Source: Bifidobacterium parmae
GTDB lineage: Bacteria; Actinomycetota; Actinomycetes; Actinomycetales; Bifidobacteriaceae
NCBI RefSeq assembly: GCF_002860365.1
Contig: NZ_NMWT01000003.1
Coordinates: forward strand, 1 to 64,000
Length of the DNA stretch: 64,000 nt
Direction: 5' to 3'
The position numbers were made by a program, and so were the translations under genes. How positions within the stretch are numbered: the stretch's first letter is position 1; every line of letters begins with the position of its first letter. Positions 56,071 through 64,000 of this stretch are shown piece by piece. Under the pieces are notes generated by a model. That model had not been told where the DNA came from, searched no databases, and was given only the letters and a program-made list of their open reading frames with translations.

Positions 56071-56239
56071 GCGCAAACTATCCCGGATAACGGCCGCATC
56101 GTCCAGGATAGTTTGCGCTGGCAGCGTCTCAGCGCAAGTTTTCCCGGAAAACAGGCCGCTCGTCCGGGATTGTTTGCACCTACCCGCATTCAGTGCAACT
56201 ATTCGGGGACGACTGGCCTAGTTTCCGGGTTTTATCGCG
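56071..56239 (+). repeat. array I of 61-bp-period structured repeats (three units)
   Basis: Units start at 56071, 56132 and 56193, exactly 61 bp apart. Unit 1 is a hairpin GCGCAAACTATCC (56071-56083) / GGATAGTTTGCGC (56106-56118) around a conserved core GGCCGCATCGTCC. Units 2 and 3 are degenerate versions, unit 3 with the core inverted. About 13 bp of variable sequence ending in TCA separates units. A second array of the family lies at 57773-57938. Confidence 0.7.
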
Positions 56240-56682
56240 TTCAGGCCACCCACGGCTTCCTGTCATAGATCCCTGCCCGGGACTTCCGACCGCCAGACAT
56301 ACCGCCGAGACGTCACCACCGCTACATCGTATTCAGTGCAATTCATGGAAGGTTCTCCAAACATTGGAGACACTCTCATTCGGTTGCGCGCAACCATCGT
56401 CACGGATCCGCGCAACACGGTCAGAGCGTTCGTTCCGCACCCGCACCTTGACACCCAACGACGCCGCCTCATCCGCAAGGACCGCAGACTGTTCGTGGCC
56501 AAATCGACCGATCCGGAAGCCTCCCGGCAAAGACCCTCGTCCCGATGAGATTCATTCCCGACATGGTCCACGCCTCCGCCATGGCGGGGCGAAAACCCTT
56601 GGGACACGCCTGAAGGGAGGGTGTTATCCACATTACCCGGTTCGGCTTGTCATGAGGATTCGGATTCACGTAGCGTCAAAGC
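56240..56682. other. non-coding stretch before the nuclease-like gene
   Basis: 443 nt with small frames on both strands (for example 56336-56548 plus, 56263-56631 minus) that overlap each other, lack SDs and match nothing I know. A decayed gene is possible. No promoter stands out except TAGCGT six bases before ATG 56683. Confidence 0.5.
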
Positions 56683-57639
56683 ATGAAAGAGCACAAAGGA
56701 GTCACCGCACTGCTGCGGACCGCCGAACGGGAACGACGTTGCGCCATCGGAAAGGCCGGCGACGCCATCTACCATGCCCTACGCAGGAGGGTGAAGGCAT
56801 TGGAAGTGGTATCCCCATACCCCAATCTCTTCGCGGACGTCCTGTACTGGAACAACCTCGATCCCGAGGAACGATCACTGCATGTGATCCGATCGCTGGC
56901 GCAGCACCACCCACGGTGGACGTTCGCCGGACTCAGCGCCGCATGCGTCTACGGATACCAACATTCCTACGCGCTGCACGACGGGTCGGTGAGCATCGCC
57001 TCGCCGAAGGGGTCCGGACATGGCGTCGCCAAACAGTTGCGCCGCCTCTACATGCACAAGATTCCGCGCCGACGATTCCACGGCATACCAGTCACATCCC
57101 CTGCCCGCACGCTCATCGATTGCGCCGCGATACCGTTCGCCGACGCCTTGGCCATCTACGATTCCGCGCTGAGGAACGGTCACGTCACCATCGCGGACGT
57201 CGAAACGCTGATGATCCAGATCGCCTGCGACGAGGCCGCGGTGGCGAAACTCCTGAAGCACGCCAATCCCTTGCGGGAGAACGGAGGCGAGTCCTGGACA
57301 TATGCGCATATCATCGGACTCGGGTATGCCGAGCCTTCATTCCAAGCCGAATTCGCCAATCCCGAGACACCTTCGATGCCATATCGCGTCGATTTCTGTT
57401 GGAGACTCGCCGACGGACGCGTCATCGTAGGCGAATACGACGGCATGGCGAAATACGCCGACACCAGCAACCCGAACCGGGCAAGTCTGCAGGCGAAACT
57501 GGACTACGAGCACCGTCGGGAGCACGCGCTCAAAAGTCAGGGAGTCACCGCCGTCACGCACTTGTTCTACGAGGACGTGAAGGACTCGGCACGGTTGGAC
57601 GCCAAGCTTGCCGGAGCCGGAGTGCCGAGAATCCGTTGA
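56683..57639 (+). CDS. hypothetical protein with restriction-endonuclease-like C-terminal domain
   Basis: A 318-aa protein. The N-terminal 150 residues include WTFAGLSAACVYGY and IPVTSPARTLIDCA, typical of AbiEi/DUF559-type actinobacterial proteins. The C-terminal 90 residues have YRVDFCWRL (Asp) followed by VIVGEYDGMAKYAD (Glu, Asp, Lys), the spacing of a PD-(D/E)xK/Vsr-like nuclease core. Similar bifidobacterial proteins are variously named hypothetical or, wrongly, CTP synthase. There is no strong SD; a TAGCGT hexamer six bases upstream suggests a leaderless start. It stands alone between two repeat arrays, which hints at mobility. A defence role is inference. Confidence 0.72.
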   Translation: MKEHKGVTALLRTAERERRCAIGKAGDAIYHALRRRVKALEVVSPYPNLFADVLYWNNLDPEERSLHVIRSLAQHHPRWTFAGLSAACVYGYQHSYALHDGSVSIASPKGSGHGVAKQLRRLYMHKIPRRRFHGIPVTSPARTLIDCAAIPFADALAIYDSALRNGHVTIADVETLMIQIACDEAAVAKLLKHANPLRENGGESWTYAHIIGLGYAEPSFQAEFANPETPSMPYRVDFCWRLADGRVIVGEYDGMAKYADTSNPNRASLQAKLDYEHRREHALKSQGVTAVTHLFYEDVKDSARLDAKLAGAGVPRIR

Positions 57640-57772
57640 AAGCACGGGCGCCTCTTCCGGAGACGATCATCAAGGATTCCCACATGCGCAGTCGCCTCCG
57701 TGCAAGGACATGCCCCGAAGCACGGTTCGCCCACCGTATTTGGCGGCCTTCCGCGCGCCGCACACGAACACG

Positions 57773-57938
57773 GCGCGACTTATGATAACGGCCGCATCGT
57801 CCGGGATAAGTCGCGCTGAGATTGCGTCAGTGCAAACAGACCCGGGAATGGCCCGCATCGTCCGGGAAACATCGCGCTGAGTCCCGGTCAGCGCAACAAA
57901 ACCCGGACGAATGGGATGATATCCGGGAAACATCGCGC
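57773..57938 (+). repeat. array II of 61-bp-period structured repeats
   Basis: Three units: about 57773-57816 (hairpin CGCGACTTAT/ATAAGTCGCG around GATAACGGCCGCATCGTCC), 57830-57877 and 57891-57938, the last two 61 bp apart. Variable 13-bp linkers begin TGA and end TCA, as in array I. Confidence 0.7.
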
Positions 57939-57980
57939 CGAAGAAGTGCTCCACCACAGGGCAGGGAACATCCGGCCGGC

Positions 57981-58116
57981 CGACGGACCATTACATGACG
58001 TCACGGGGCATTACGGACCATTACACGACGTCACGGGGCATTACGGGGCATCACACGACGTCACGAGACATTACGAGGCATCACACGACATCACGAGACA
58101 TCACGCGACGTCACGG
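57981..58116 (+). repeat. 10-bp tandem repeat array (about 13 copies)
   Basis: From 57991 every tenth base restarts a unit of the form T(T/C)ACnnGnCN (TTACATGACG, TCACGGGGCA, TTACGGACCA and so on). A 30-bp higher-order repeat is also visible: 57986-58015 and 58016-58045 differ at one position. It contains repeated ACGTCA/TGACGT half-palindromes. Confidence 0.8.
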
Positions 58117-58185
58117 AGATGCTCGTATGCCGGCACCATCCGCGGCCGTGGACGACACCGCTCCCGGCGGCGCCACTGACGGAAG

Positions 58186-58671
58186 TCAGCGCCCGGTCTC
58201 CTCGACCAGGGCGGTGGCGATGGCGGCGAGGCCTTCGCCGCGGCCGGTGAAGCCCATATGATCGGTGGTGGTGGCGGTGACGGACACCGGGCATCCGACG
58301 GCCTCGGTGAGCGCGGCCACGGCCTCGCCGCGACGGCGTCCGATCTTCGGACGGTTGCCGACGATGGCGACCGATGCCGACGTCGGCGTGAAACCGTGCC
58401 CCCGGAGATGCGCGACGGTCTCGCGCAGCATGTCCGCGCCGTGCATGCCGGCGCCATGCGCGTCCGAGCCGACGCCGAACAGGGCGCCGATGTCGCCGAG
58501 TCCGGCGGCCGCCAGCAGCGCGTCGATCAGCGCGTGCGCGGCCACATCGCCGTCGGAGTCGCCTTCGATGCCGTTGCCCTCGCCATCCCAGCGCAATCCC
58601 GCGAGCCACAATTCGCGGGGGGCGTCCTCCGACGCGAAACGATGGGCGTCGAACCCCTGACCGATGCGCAT
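58186..58671 (-). CDS. ispF: 2-C-methyl-D-erythritol 2,4-cyclodiphosphate synthase
   Basis: A 161-aa IspF of the MEP isoprenoid pathway. Metal ligands Asp8 and His10 are in GQGFDAHRF. SDGDVAAHALIDALLAAAGLGDIG is the conserved block with the third His, and TATTTDHMGFTGRGEGLAA closes the protein. ATG 58671 has AAGGAG 7-8 nt upstream and an A/T-rich -10-like TAATAT further up. It lies downstream of carD on the same strand, as in many actinobacteria where ispD/ispF follow carD, but separated here by two hairpins. Confidence 0.94.
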   Translation of the reverse strand: MRIGQGFDAHRFASEDAPRELWLAGLRWDGEGNGIEGDSDGDVAAHALIDALLAAAGLGDIGALFGVGSDAHGAGMHGADMLRETVAHLRGHGFTPTSASVAIVGNRPKIGRRRGEAVAALTEAVGCPVSVTATTTDHMGFTGRGEGLAAIATALVEETGR

Positions 58672-58731
58672 GATGGAACTCCTTGCGGTATGTGGATCGA
58701 ATATTATGAACAGGCAGGTGAACGGATACGC

Positions 58732-58756
58732 GAAGACCCCCACGACGGGGGTCTTC
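58732..58756 (-). terminator. hairpin upstream of ispF
   Basis: GAAGACCCCC and GGGGGTCTTC, perfect 10-bp stem, 5-nt loop. Second of two hairpins between carD and ispF. Confidence 0.65.
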
Positions 58757-58825
58757 ATCACGGCATCCGGACCGGCTGCCGAGCCGGGTCCCAAGCCGGG
58801 CCAAGTCAGGTAATAGTAATCAAGC

Positions 58826-58861
58826 GGCCCGGATGGATGCCGACATGGACGCATCCGGGCC
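58826..58861 (-). terminator. carD terminator
   Basis: GGCCCGGATG and CATCCGGGCC, perfect 10-bp stem with 16-nt loop, then GCTTGATTACTATTACC on the minus strand, 11 nt after the carD stop. Confidence 0.6.
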
Positions 58862-58872
58862 GGCGTCCCGGC

Positions 58873-59469
58873 TCAGCGCTTGCGGCTCTTCTTCTTCTCG
58901 GCGTCGAGGCGGGCCATCGTGTCGGAGGCGGCCTCCTCGGGCGCCTCGGTGTGGTGCTTCTCGTCGCCGGGCTTCGGCTCGCTGTAGCCGAGGTTCACGT
59001 CGAGCAGGCGCTGCGCCTCCTCCTCGTCGATCTTCTCGGACAGGGCGATCTCCGAGGTGAGGATGGAACGCGCCTTGGTGAGCATGCGCTTCTCGCCGGC
59101 GGACAGGCCGTGCTCGTCGACGTCGCGCTGGGCGAGGTCGCGCACGACCTCGGCGATCTTGTTGACGTCGCCGGTCGCGATCTTCTCGACGTTCAGCTTG
59201 TAACGCCGCGACCAGTTCATCTCCTTCTCGACGATCGGGGTGCGCAGGATCTCGAACACCTTCGCCACCTCGTTCGCGTCGACGATGTCGCGCACGCCGA
59301 CCTTCTTCGCGTTGTCGACCGGGACGTTGATCACCAGGCCGTCGGAGGACAGCACCGACAGCTGCAGGTACTCGCGGGTGACCCCCCTCACGGTCCGCTC
59401 GGTGACCGCCTCGACCCTCGCCGCGCCGTGGCGCGGATAGACGACCATATCGCCGACCTTGTAACCCAT
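58873..59469 (-). CDS. carD: CarD-family RNA-polymerase-binding regulator
   Basis: A 198-aa CarD. The N-terminal RNAP-interaction (Tudor-like) domain begins MGYKVGDMVVYPRHGAARVE. The C-terminal helical DNA-binding part has NWSRRYKLNVEKIATGD and RDLAQRD, with the conserved tryptophan. It stabilises open complexes at rRNA and many other promoters in actinobacteria. The last 35 residues are charged and disordered. ATG 59469 has GGAGG 6 nt upstream. Divergent from glgB. Confidence 0.93.
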   Translation of the reverse strand: MGYKVGDMVVYPRHGAARVEAVTERTVRGVTREYLQLSVLSSDGLVINVPVDNAKKVGVRDIVDANEVAKVFEILRTPIVEKEMNWSRRYKLNVEKIATGDVNKIAEVVRDLAQRDVDEHGLSAGEKRMLTKARSILTSEIALSEKIDEEEAQRLLDVNLGYSEPKPGDEKHHTEAPEEAASDTMARLDAEKKKSRKR

Positions 59470-59597
59470 GAAACCTCCGCTGAAAGCAGACCCACAAAAA
59501 ACCTGAACAAGTATGCCACCAACCCCGGACACGCCGGCACGTCGCCTTCCGCGGCTCGCGCGACGCGCCAAAGCGCCGATGATAACGTTTGTAGCCG

Positions 59598-59603
59598 TAC
59601 ACT
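59598..59603 (+). promoter_or_regulatory. -10 element for a leaderless glgB transcript
   Basis: TACACT, followed by six bases and ATG 59610. No SD precedes either ATG (59604 or 59610). Confidence 0.5.
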
Positions 59604-59609
59604 ATGCAC

Positions 59610-61841
59610 ATGGCTACAAACACGAACATCAATGAAGATACCGTCGCCGTGCCCGTCAACCAGGGCGACCTCAACAAAGTCAGCAACGCGGAGTTCTACA
59701 ACCCGCACGCCATCCTCGGCGCGCATATGGCGAACTATCCGCATGCCGACCAGACCACGATCCGCGTCCTGCGCCCGATGGCGAAGACCGTCGCCATCCT
59801 CACCCAGGACGGGGAATACCCGGCCGAGCATGAATACAATGGCGTGTTCATCGCGGTGGTGCCCTCCGCCCGCACCGAGCACGGCTACAGCGTGCCCGAC
59901 TACCGTGTGAAGGTCTCCTACGAGGGCGGCGAGCCGTTCGTCGAGGACGACCCGTACCGCTACCTGCCCACTGTCGGCGAGATGGACACCTACCTGTTCG
60001 GCGAGGGCCGCCACGAACGCCTGTGGGAGGCCTTGGGCGCGCACGTGCGCCACTACTCCGATCCAATGGGCGACGTGTCCGGCGTCTCCTTCGCCGTGTG
60101 GGCGCCGAACGCGCACGCGGTGCGCGTGATCGGCAACTTCAACTCGTGGGACGGCCGCCGCCACGCGATGCGCGCGCTCGGCTCCTCCGGCGTGTGGGAG
60201 ATCTTCATCCCGGGCATCGGCGCCGGCGAGGTGTACAAGTACCAGATCCTCAACGCCAACTACGAGTGGGTCGACAAGGCCGATCCGATGGAGCGCTCCC
60301 ATGAGGTGCCGCCGGCCACCGGCTCGATCGTCGTCGACTCGACGCACGAGTGGCAGGACGACGCGTGGATGGAGAACCGCGCCAAGACCGACCCGATGAA
60401 CAAGCCGGTCGCCATCTACGAGATGAACGCGCTCAGCTGGCGCAAGGACGTGAGCAACTACCGCGAGCTGGCCGACAAGCTCGTGCCGTACATCGAGAAG
60501 ATGGGCTTCACGCACGTCGAGTTCATGCCGCTCGCCGAATACCCGTTCACCGGCTCCTGGGGCTATCAGGTCACCGGCTACTACGCGGTCGACTCGCGTC
60601 TCGGCGGCCCGGACGACTTCAAGTACCTCGTCGACCGCCTGCACGAGGCCGGCATCGGCGTGATCATGGACTGGGTGCCCGCGCACTTCCCGAAGGACGC
60701 GTTCGCGCTCGGCCGCTTCGACGGCACCCCGCTGTACGAGGATCCGGACCCGACCCGCGGCGAGCACCCGGATTGGGGCACCTACATCTTCAACTTCGGC
60801 CGCCACGAGGTGCGCAACTTCCTCGTCGCCAACGCCTGCTTCTGGCTCGGCGAATACCACATCGACGGCCTGCGCGTCGACGCGGTCAGCTCGATGCTGT
60901 ACCTCGACTACAGCCGCGAGCCCGGCCAGTGGCATCCGAACATCTACGGCGGACGCGAGAACCTGGAGGCCATCGACTTCCTCAAGGAGGCGAACGCCAC
61001 CGCGTACAAGAACAACCCGGGCATTCTGATGATCGCCGAGGAGTCCACCGCCTACGCGGGCATCACCGCCCCCACCGACCAGGGCGGCGTCGGCTTCGGC
61101 CTCAAGTGGAACATGGGCTGGATGCACGACACGCTCGAGTACCTGCACGAGGAGCCCATCAACCGCAAGTGGCACCACAACGAGATCACCTTCTCGATGG
61201 TGTACGCCTACTCGGAGCACTACGTGCTGCCGCTGAGCCACGACGAGGTCGTGTACGGCAAGGGCTCCCTGTACGGCAAGATGCCGGGCGACGGCTGGCA
61301 GAAGTACGCCGGCGTGCGCGCCCTGTTCGCCTACCAGTGGGCGCATCCGGGCAAGAAGCTCACGTTCATGGGCAACGAGCTCGCGCAGTGGGGCGAATGG
61401 GACCACAACAACTCGATCGATTGGGCGTGCCTCGACTGGGAGGACCACCGCGAGGTGCAGTCCATGGTCGCCGACCTCAACAAGCTGTACAAGGACACGC
61501 CGGCCATCTGGAGCCAGGACTTCACGCCCGACGGCTTCCAGTGGCTCACCAGCGACGACGCCGACCACAACACGCTGAGCTTCATGCGCGTCGGCTCCAA
61601 GGGCGAGACCGTCGTCGTGGTCGTGAACTTCTCCGGCGAGGCCTGGTCCGACTACCAGGTGCCGCTGCCGAAGGGCGGCAAGTGGACCGAGGTGTTCACC
61701 ACCGACGCGAAGAAGTACGGCGGCTCCGACATCAAGAACGGCACGTTCGAGGCGGACGCCGGCGAGTACCATTCGCGCCCGGCCTCGGCGAAACTCACCA
61801 TTCCGGCGCTCGGCGCTGTATTCTTGAAGCCGGAAGAGTGA
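59610..61841 (+). CDS. glgB: 1,4-alpha-glucan branching enzyme
   Basis: A 743-aa GH13 branching enzyme introducing alpha-1,6 links into glycogen. The N-terminal CBM48 contains [20 protein letters not shown]. The catalytic barrel has [17 protein letters not shown] (nucleophile about Asp424), [10 protein letters not shown] (acid/base about Glu477) and [15 protein letters not shown] (third Asp). [16 protein letters not shown] is typical of GlgB. A short N-terminal extension ([20 protein letters not shown]) precedes. Start ATG 59610 is suggested by the -10 placed six bases before it. The response-regulator gene follows after 50 nt. Confidence 0.95.
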   Translation: MATNTNINEDTVAVPVNQGDLNKVSNAEFYNPHAILGAHMANYPHADQTTIRVLRPMAKTVAILTQDGEYPAEHEYNGVFIAVVPSARTEHGYSVPDYRVKVSYEGGEPFVEDDPYRYLPTVGEMDTYLFGEGRHERLWEALGAHVRHYSDPMGDVSGVSFAVWAPNAHAVRVIGNFNSWDGRRHAMRALGSSGVWEIFIPGIGAGEVYKYQILNANYEWVDKADPMERSHEVPPATGSIVVDSTHEWQDDAWMENRAKTDPMNKPVAIYEMNALSWRKDVSNYRELADKLVPYIEKMGFTHVEFMPLAEYPFTGSWGYQVTGYYAVDSRLGGPDDFKYLVDRLHEAGIGVIMDWVPAHFPKDAFALGRFDGTPLYEDPDPTRGEHPDWGTYIFNFGRHEVRNFLVANACFWLGEYHIDGLRVDAVSSMLYLDYSREPGQWHPNIYGGRENLEAIDFLKEANATAYKNNPGILMIAEESTAYAGITAPTDQGGVGFGLKWNMGWMHDTLEYLHEEPINRKWHHNEITFSMVYAYSEHYVLPLSHDEVVYGKGSLYGKMPGDGWQKYAGVRALFAYQWAHPGKKLTFMGNELAQWGEWDHNNSIDWACLDWEDHREVQSMVADLNKLYKDTPAIWSQDFTPDGFQWLTSDDADHNTLSFMRVGSKGETVVVVVNFSGEAWSDYQVPLPKGGKWTEVFTTDAKKYGGSDIKNGTFEADAGEYHSRPASAKLTIPALGAVFLKPEE

Positions 61842-61891
61842 CGAAAGGCGAACACCCACTGATCACCGGCTGAAAGGCGGCAAGAACAACC

Positions 61892-62617
61892 ATGCTCAAT
61901 ACCACGGCACGCCAACAGACCACGCCCCGCACGGTGCTGGTCGTGGAGGACGAACCGACGCTGGCCACGGCCATCGCGCAGCGCATCACCGCCGAAGGGT
62001 GGACGGCGCGCGTGGCCGGCGACGGCGCCAGCGCCGTGCAGGCCGCGGCGCAGCTGAGGCCCGATCTGGTGATCATGGACATCATGCTGCCGGTGATGGA
62101 CGGCCTCGAGGCGACGAAACGCATCGTGGCCGCCCGTCCGGTGCCGGTGCTCATCCTCACCGCCCGCGACGACGAGGCGGACAAGGTGATCGGTCTGGGG
62201 GCCGGTGCGGACGACTACATGACCAAGCCGTTCTCGATGCGCGAGCTCATCGCACGCTGCAAGGCGCTGCTGCGTCGCGTCGAACGCGCGAAGGTCATCG
62301 CCAAGAACGCCGAGAACGAGAAGATCCTCGACTTCGGCTCGCTGGTCATCGACCCGGCGCAGCGCACGGTGAGCGTGAACGGCGAATACGTGCATCTCAC
62401 CCCCACCGAGTTCGACCTGCTCGCCACGCTGGCGCGAAAGCCCAAGTCGGTGCTCACCCGCGAGAAGCTCCTCGAGGAGGTGTGGGACTGGGTGGACGCG
62501 TCCGGCACCCGCACGGTCGACAGCCATGTGAAGGCACTGCGTCACAAGCTCGGTCCGAACATGATCCGCACGGTGCATGGCGTCGGCTATGCGTTCGAGC
62601 CTCCGTCGGCCGAGTGA
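61892..62617 (+). CDS. OmpR/PhoB-family response regulator
   Basis: A 241-aa two-domain regulator: receiver (about 13-130) with phospho-acceptor Asp63 in VIMDIMLPVMDG, LTARDDEADKVIGLGAGADDY and the conserved Lys in TKPFSMRE. A C-terminal winged helix (about 145-238) has LTPTEFDLLATLARKP, REKLLEEVW and VDSHVKALRHKL. It is paired with the sensor kinase downstream (16-nt gap). The stimulus is unknown. The SD is weak (AAAGGCGG, far from ATG), so it may depend on glgB read-through or its own leader. Confidence 0.92.
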   Translation: MLNTTARQQTTPRTVLVVEDEPTLATAIAQRITAEGWTARVAGDGASAVQAAAQLRPDLVIMDIMLPVMDGLEATKRIVAARPVPVLILTARDDEADKVIGLGAGADDYMTKPFSMRELIARCKALLRRVERAKVIAKNAENEKILDFGSLVIDPAQRTVSVNGEYVHLTPTEFDLLATLARKPKSVLTREKLLEEVWDWVDASGTRTVDSHVKALRHKLGPNMIRTVHGVGYAFEPPSAE

Positions 62618-62633
62618 CGGCGCACGGGAACGG

Positions 62634-63710
62634 ATGACGCCGATGCCGAAACCCGTCGACTCCCGCCGGGCGGGCGCACGCCGCGAACGCGTGCGCCCGC
62701 TCGGCGTATTCTCCTCGCTCAAACTCGAATTGTGCGCGCTGCTCGTGTTCGCCACGGCGATCGCGTTCACGATGTGCTGGTTCCTGCTGAAATTCGGCTG
62801 GAGCGGATGGCTCGCCATGCCGGTCACCCTCGTGGTGGCGCTCGGCATCACGTATCTATTCTCGCGCGGTCTCACCGCGCGCCTGCGGCAGTTGCGCGAC
62901 GCCGCCGAGGCGATGGCCGACGGCGACTACACGGTGCGCGTGCCGATGGACGAGTCCAGCCATGACGAGGTGGGCCAGCTCGCCCGTTCGTTCAACGAGA
63001 TGGCCGCCGAGCTCCAGCACGCCGACCAGATGCGCCGCGACATGATCGCCAACGTGAGCCATGAGCTGCGCACGCCGGTCTCCGCGCTGCAGGCGCAGGT
63101 GGAGAACATGGCGGACGGCGTCACCGAACCGACGCCCGCGAATCTGGAGGGCATCCTCGACCAGACGCAGCGGCTGAGCGACCTCATCGCGTTCCTGCTC
63201 GATCTGAGCCGCATGGAGGCGGGCGCGGCGAGCCTCGAGATCGAACGGTTCGATTTCGGCGAGTTCCTCGACGACACGATCGAGCCGTTGGAGATCGCCG
63301 ACGGCGGCCACGCGCACGACATCCGCATGCAGGTCGCCCCCGGCATCATGATGGAGGGCGATCAGGATCGTCTGCGCCAGCTGTTCACCAACATCATCGG
63401 CAACGCGTTGAAGCACTCCCCCGACGGCACGAGCGTGCTCGTCGAGGTCCATGAGGACGAGACGCACGGCACGGTGGTGACGAACGTCGTGAACTTCGGC
63501 TCGCAGATCGCCCCCGAGGCGCGTTCGGACATCTTCCGGCGCTTCGTCAAGGGCAAGTCCGGTCCGGGCACCGAATCGGGCGGCACGGGCCTCGGCCTGT
63601 CGATCGCGCGTTGGGCGGCCCAGCTGCACGGCGGCGACGTGCGCGTCGTCGACGACATGCGCGGCGCCGATTTCGAAATCACGTTGCCGAAGCGTCATAC
63701 CGCGGCGTAG
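62634..63710 (+). CDS. HAMP-containing sensor histidine kinase
   Basis: A 358-aa kinase. Two closely spaced transmembrane helices (about 30-50 and 58-78) leave almost no extracellular loop, so it probably senses a membrane or intramembrane signal. HAMP (about 78-132) follows. The HisKA domain has the phospho-acceptor His143 in NVSHELRTPVSAL. The HATPase domain has the N-box NIIGNALKHSPDG, DIFRRFVKG and GGTGLGLSIARW. ATG 62634 is chosen as the first start after the regulator's stop; ATG 62643 is possible. Its 3' end overlaps the convergent comF-like gene by 32 nt. Confidence 0.92.
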   Translation: MTPMPKPVDSRRAGARRERVRPLGVFSSLKLELCALLVFATAIAFTMCWFLLKFGWSGWLAMPVTLVVALGITYLFSRGLTARLRQLRDAAEAMADGDYTVRVPMDESSHDEVGQLARSFNEMAAELQHADQMRRDMIANVSHELRTPVSALQAQVENMADGVTEPTPANLEGILDQTQRLSDLIAFLLDLSRMEAGAASLEIERFDFGEFLDDTIEPLEIADGGHAHDIRMQVAPGIMMEGDQDRLRQLFTNIIGNALKHSPDGTSVLVEVHEDETHGTVVTNVVNFGSQIAPEARSDIFRRFVKGKSGPGTESGGTGLGLSIARWAAQLHGGDVRVVDDMRGADFEITLPKRHTAA

Positions 63711-64000
63711 CCGCGAGCGCGAGACAGGCGACGACCCGCGCGCCAGCCGTCCGCAGCGCGGCCGCGCAGGCGCGCATCGTCGCGCCGGAGGTGACGATGT
63801 CGTCGACGAGTATGACGCGTCGACCCCGTACCAGCGATGGCCGCGTCACGACGATGCCGCTGCCTCCCACACGGGCGGCGCGGCCGGCGCGCCCCTTCAT
63901 CTCCACGGATCTGCCACCCGTGGTGTGCGACGCCAGCGCCTCCTCCGCGCGCGCTGGCACGCCCCGCGCACGGCATGCCGCGGCGATGGCGCGTGCCAGC
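63679..64000 (-). CDS. ComF-family phosphoribosyltransferase-like protein, C-terminal part
   Basis: The frame is open from the stop at 63679 to the window edge, giving 106 residues that begin LARAIAAACRARGVP and carry the PRPP-binding loop VILVDDIVTSGATMRACAAAL. This matches the C-terminal half of ComF/GntX-type proteins, which in competent bacteria assist DNA uptake. A GTG at 63960 could be mistaken for a start, but the family match continues upstream of it. It is convergent with, and overlaps, the histidine kinase gene. Confidence 0.82.
   Translation of the reverse strand, partial: LARAIAAACRARGVPARAEEALASHTTGGRSVEMKGRAGRAARVGGSGIVVTRPSLVRGRRVILVDDIVTSGATMRACAAALRTAGARVVACLALAATPRYDASAT

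Noticed and set aside
56336-56548. A 70-codon small gene
   Set aside because: No SD, overlapping frames on the other strand, and no recognisable similarity; kept only as unexplained non-coding DNA.
56071-57938. CRISPR array
   Set aside because: The repeats are long (48 bp), diverged and palindromic, linkers are only 13 bp, arrays have three units and no cas genes are present.

Overview
The window is chromosomal DNA from a high-GC actinobacterium, almost certainly a Bifidobacterium. The diagnostic content is a fructose-6-phosphate/xylulose-5-phosphate phosphoketolase (xfp) followed by pta and ackA, the core of the bifid shunt. Actinobacterial markers (CarD, an ANTAR response regulator, a DNA polymerase I that lacks proofreading residues) and sortase-anchored pili agree. 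I cannot name the species from sequence alone.

Layout. 1-3.5 kb: a partial gene, a CorA transporter, a histidine phosphatase and a THUMP-like methyltransferase. 3.5-5.3 kb: an accessory patch with a 700-nt non-coding block of inverted repeats, a DUF2442/DUF4160 pair (the latter frameshifted) and an unknown gene preceded by a small leader ORF and an SD-masking hairpin. 5.4-8.3 kb: a flavin-family protein, a DMT exporter and a Ser/Gly-repeat membrane protein. 8.4-12.6 kb: two tRNA-Ala, an operon glmU-rsfS-histidine phosphatase, tRNA-Gln and prs. 12.7-16.4 kb: an acyltransferase/SGNH protein and guaA. 16.4-22.6 kb: xfp, pta and ackA, each with its own terminator. 22.7-26.6 kb: aroA and two membrane proteins of unknown function. 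26.6-29.7 kb: tRNA-Pro, then a lower-GC cassette (an Abi/HEPN-like protein and two unknown proteins) between two direct copies of a repeat element, then tRNA-Leu(GAG).

29.9-37.5 kb: glgX, a NUDIX/Nif3-like pair, polA and an ANTAR regulator. 37.6-44.2 kb: an unusual short tRNA-Leu(CAA) and a sortase-dependent pilus operon (HTH protein, giant beta-helix tip protein, shaft pilin) with a G9 tract upstream and no sortase gene. 44.5-52.8 kb: pyk, a TerC-family gene, coaE-uvrB, rpsA and folD. 52.9-56.0 kb: a Mn/Zn-type ABC transporter with a palindromic operator-like site. 56.0-58.1 kb: a solitary nuclease-like gene between two arrays of 61-bp-period structured repeats, followed by a 10-bp tandem array. 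58.2-64.0 kb: ispF, carD, glgB, a two-component system and a partial comF.

How the genes fit together. xfp, pta and ackA convert sugar phosphates to acetyl phosphate and acetate with ATP yield, pyk supplies the lower-glycolysis ATP step, and glgX and glgB handle glycogen breakdown and branching. Several genes (the methyltransferase, glgB and two cassette genes) have a -10 hexamer placed so that the start codon would be the first transcribed base, suggesting leaderless mRNAs. The most interesting unexplained structures are the leader-ORF/hairpin at 4.87 kb, the repeat-flanked cassette at 26.8-29.6 kb, the pilus operon's G9 tract and overlapping HTH gene, and the repeat arrays around 56-58 kb.
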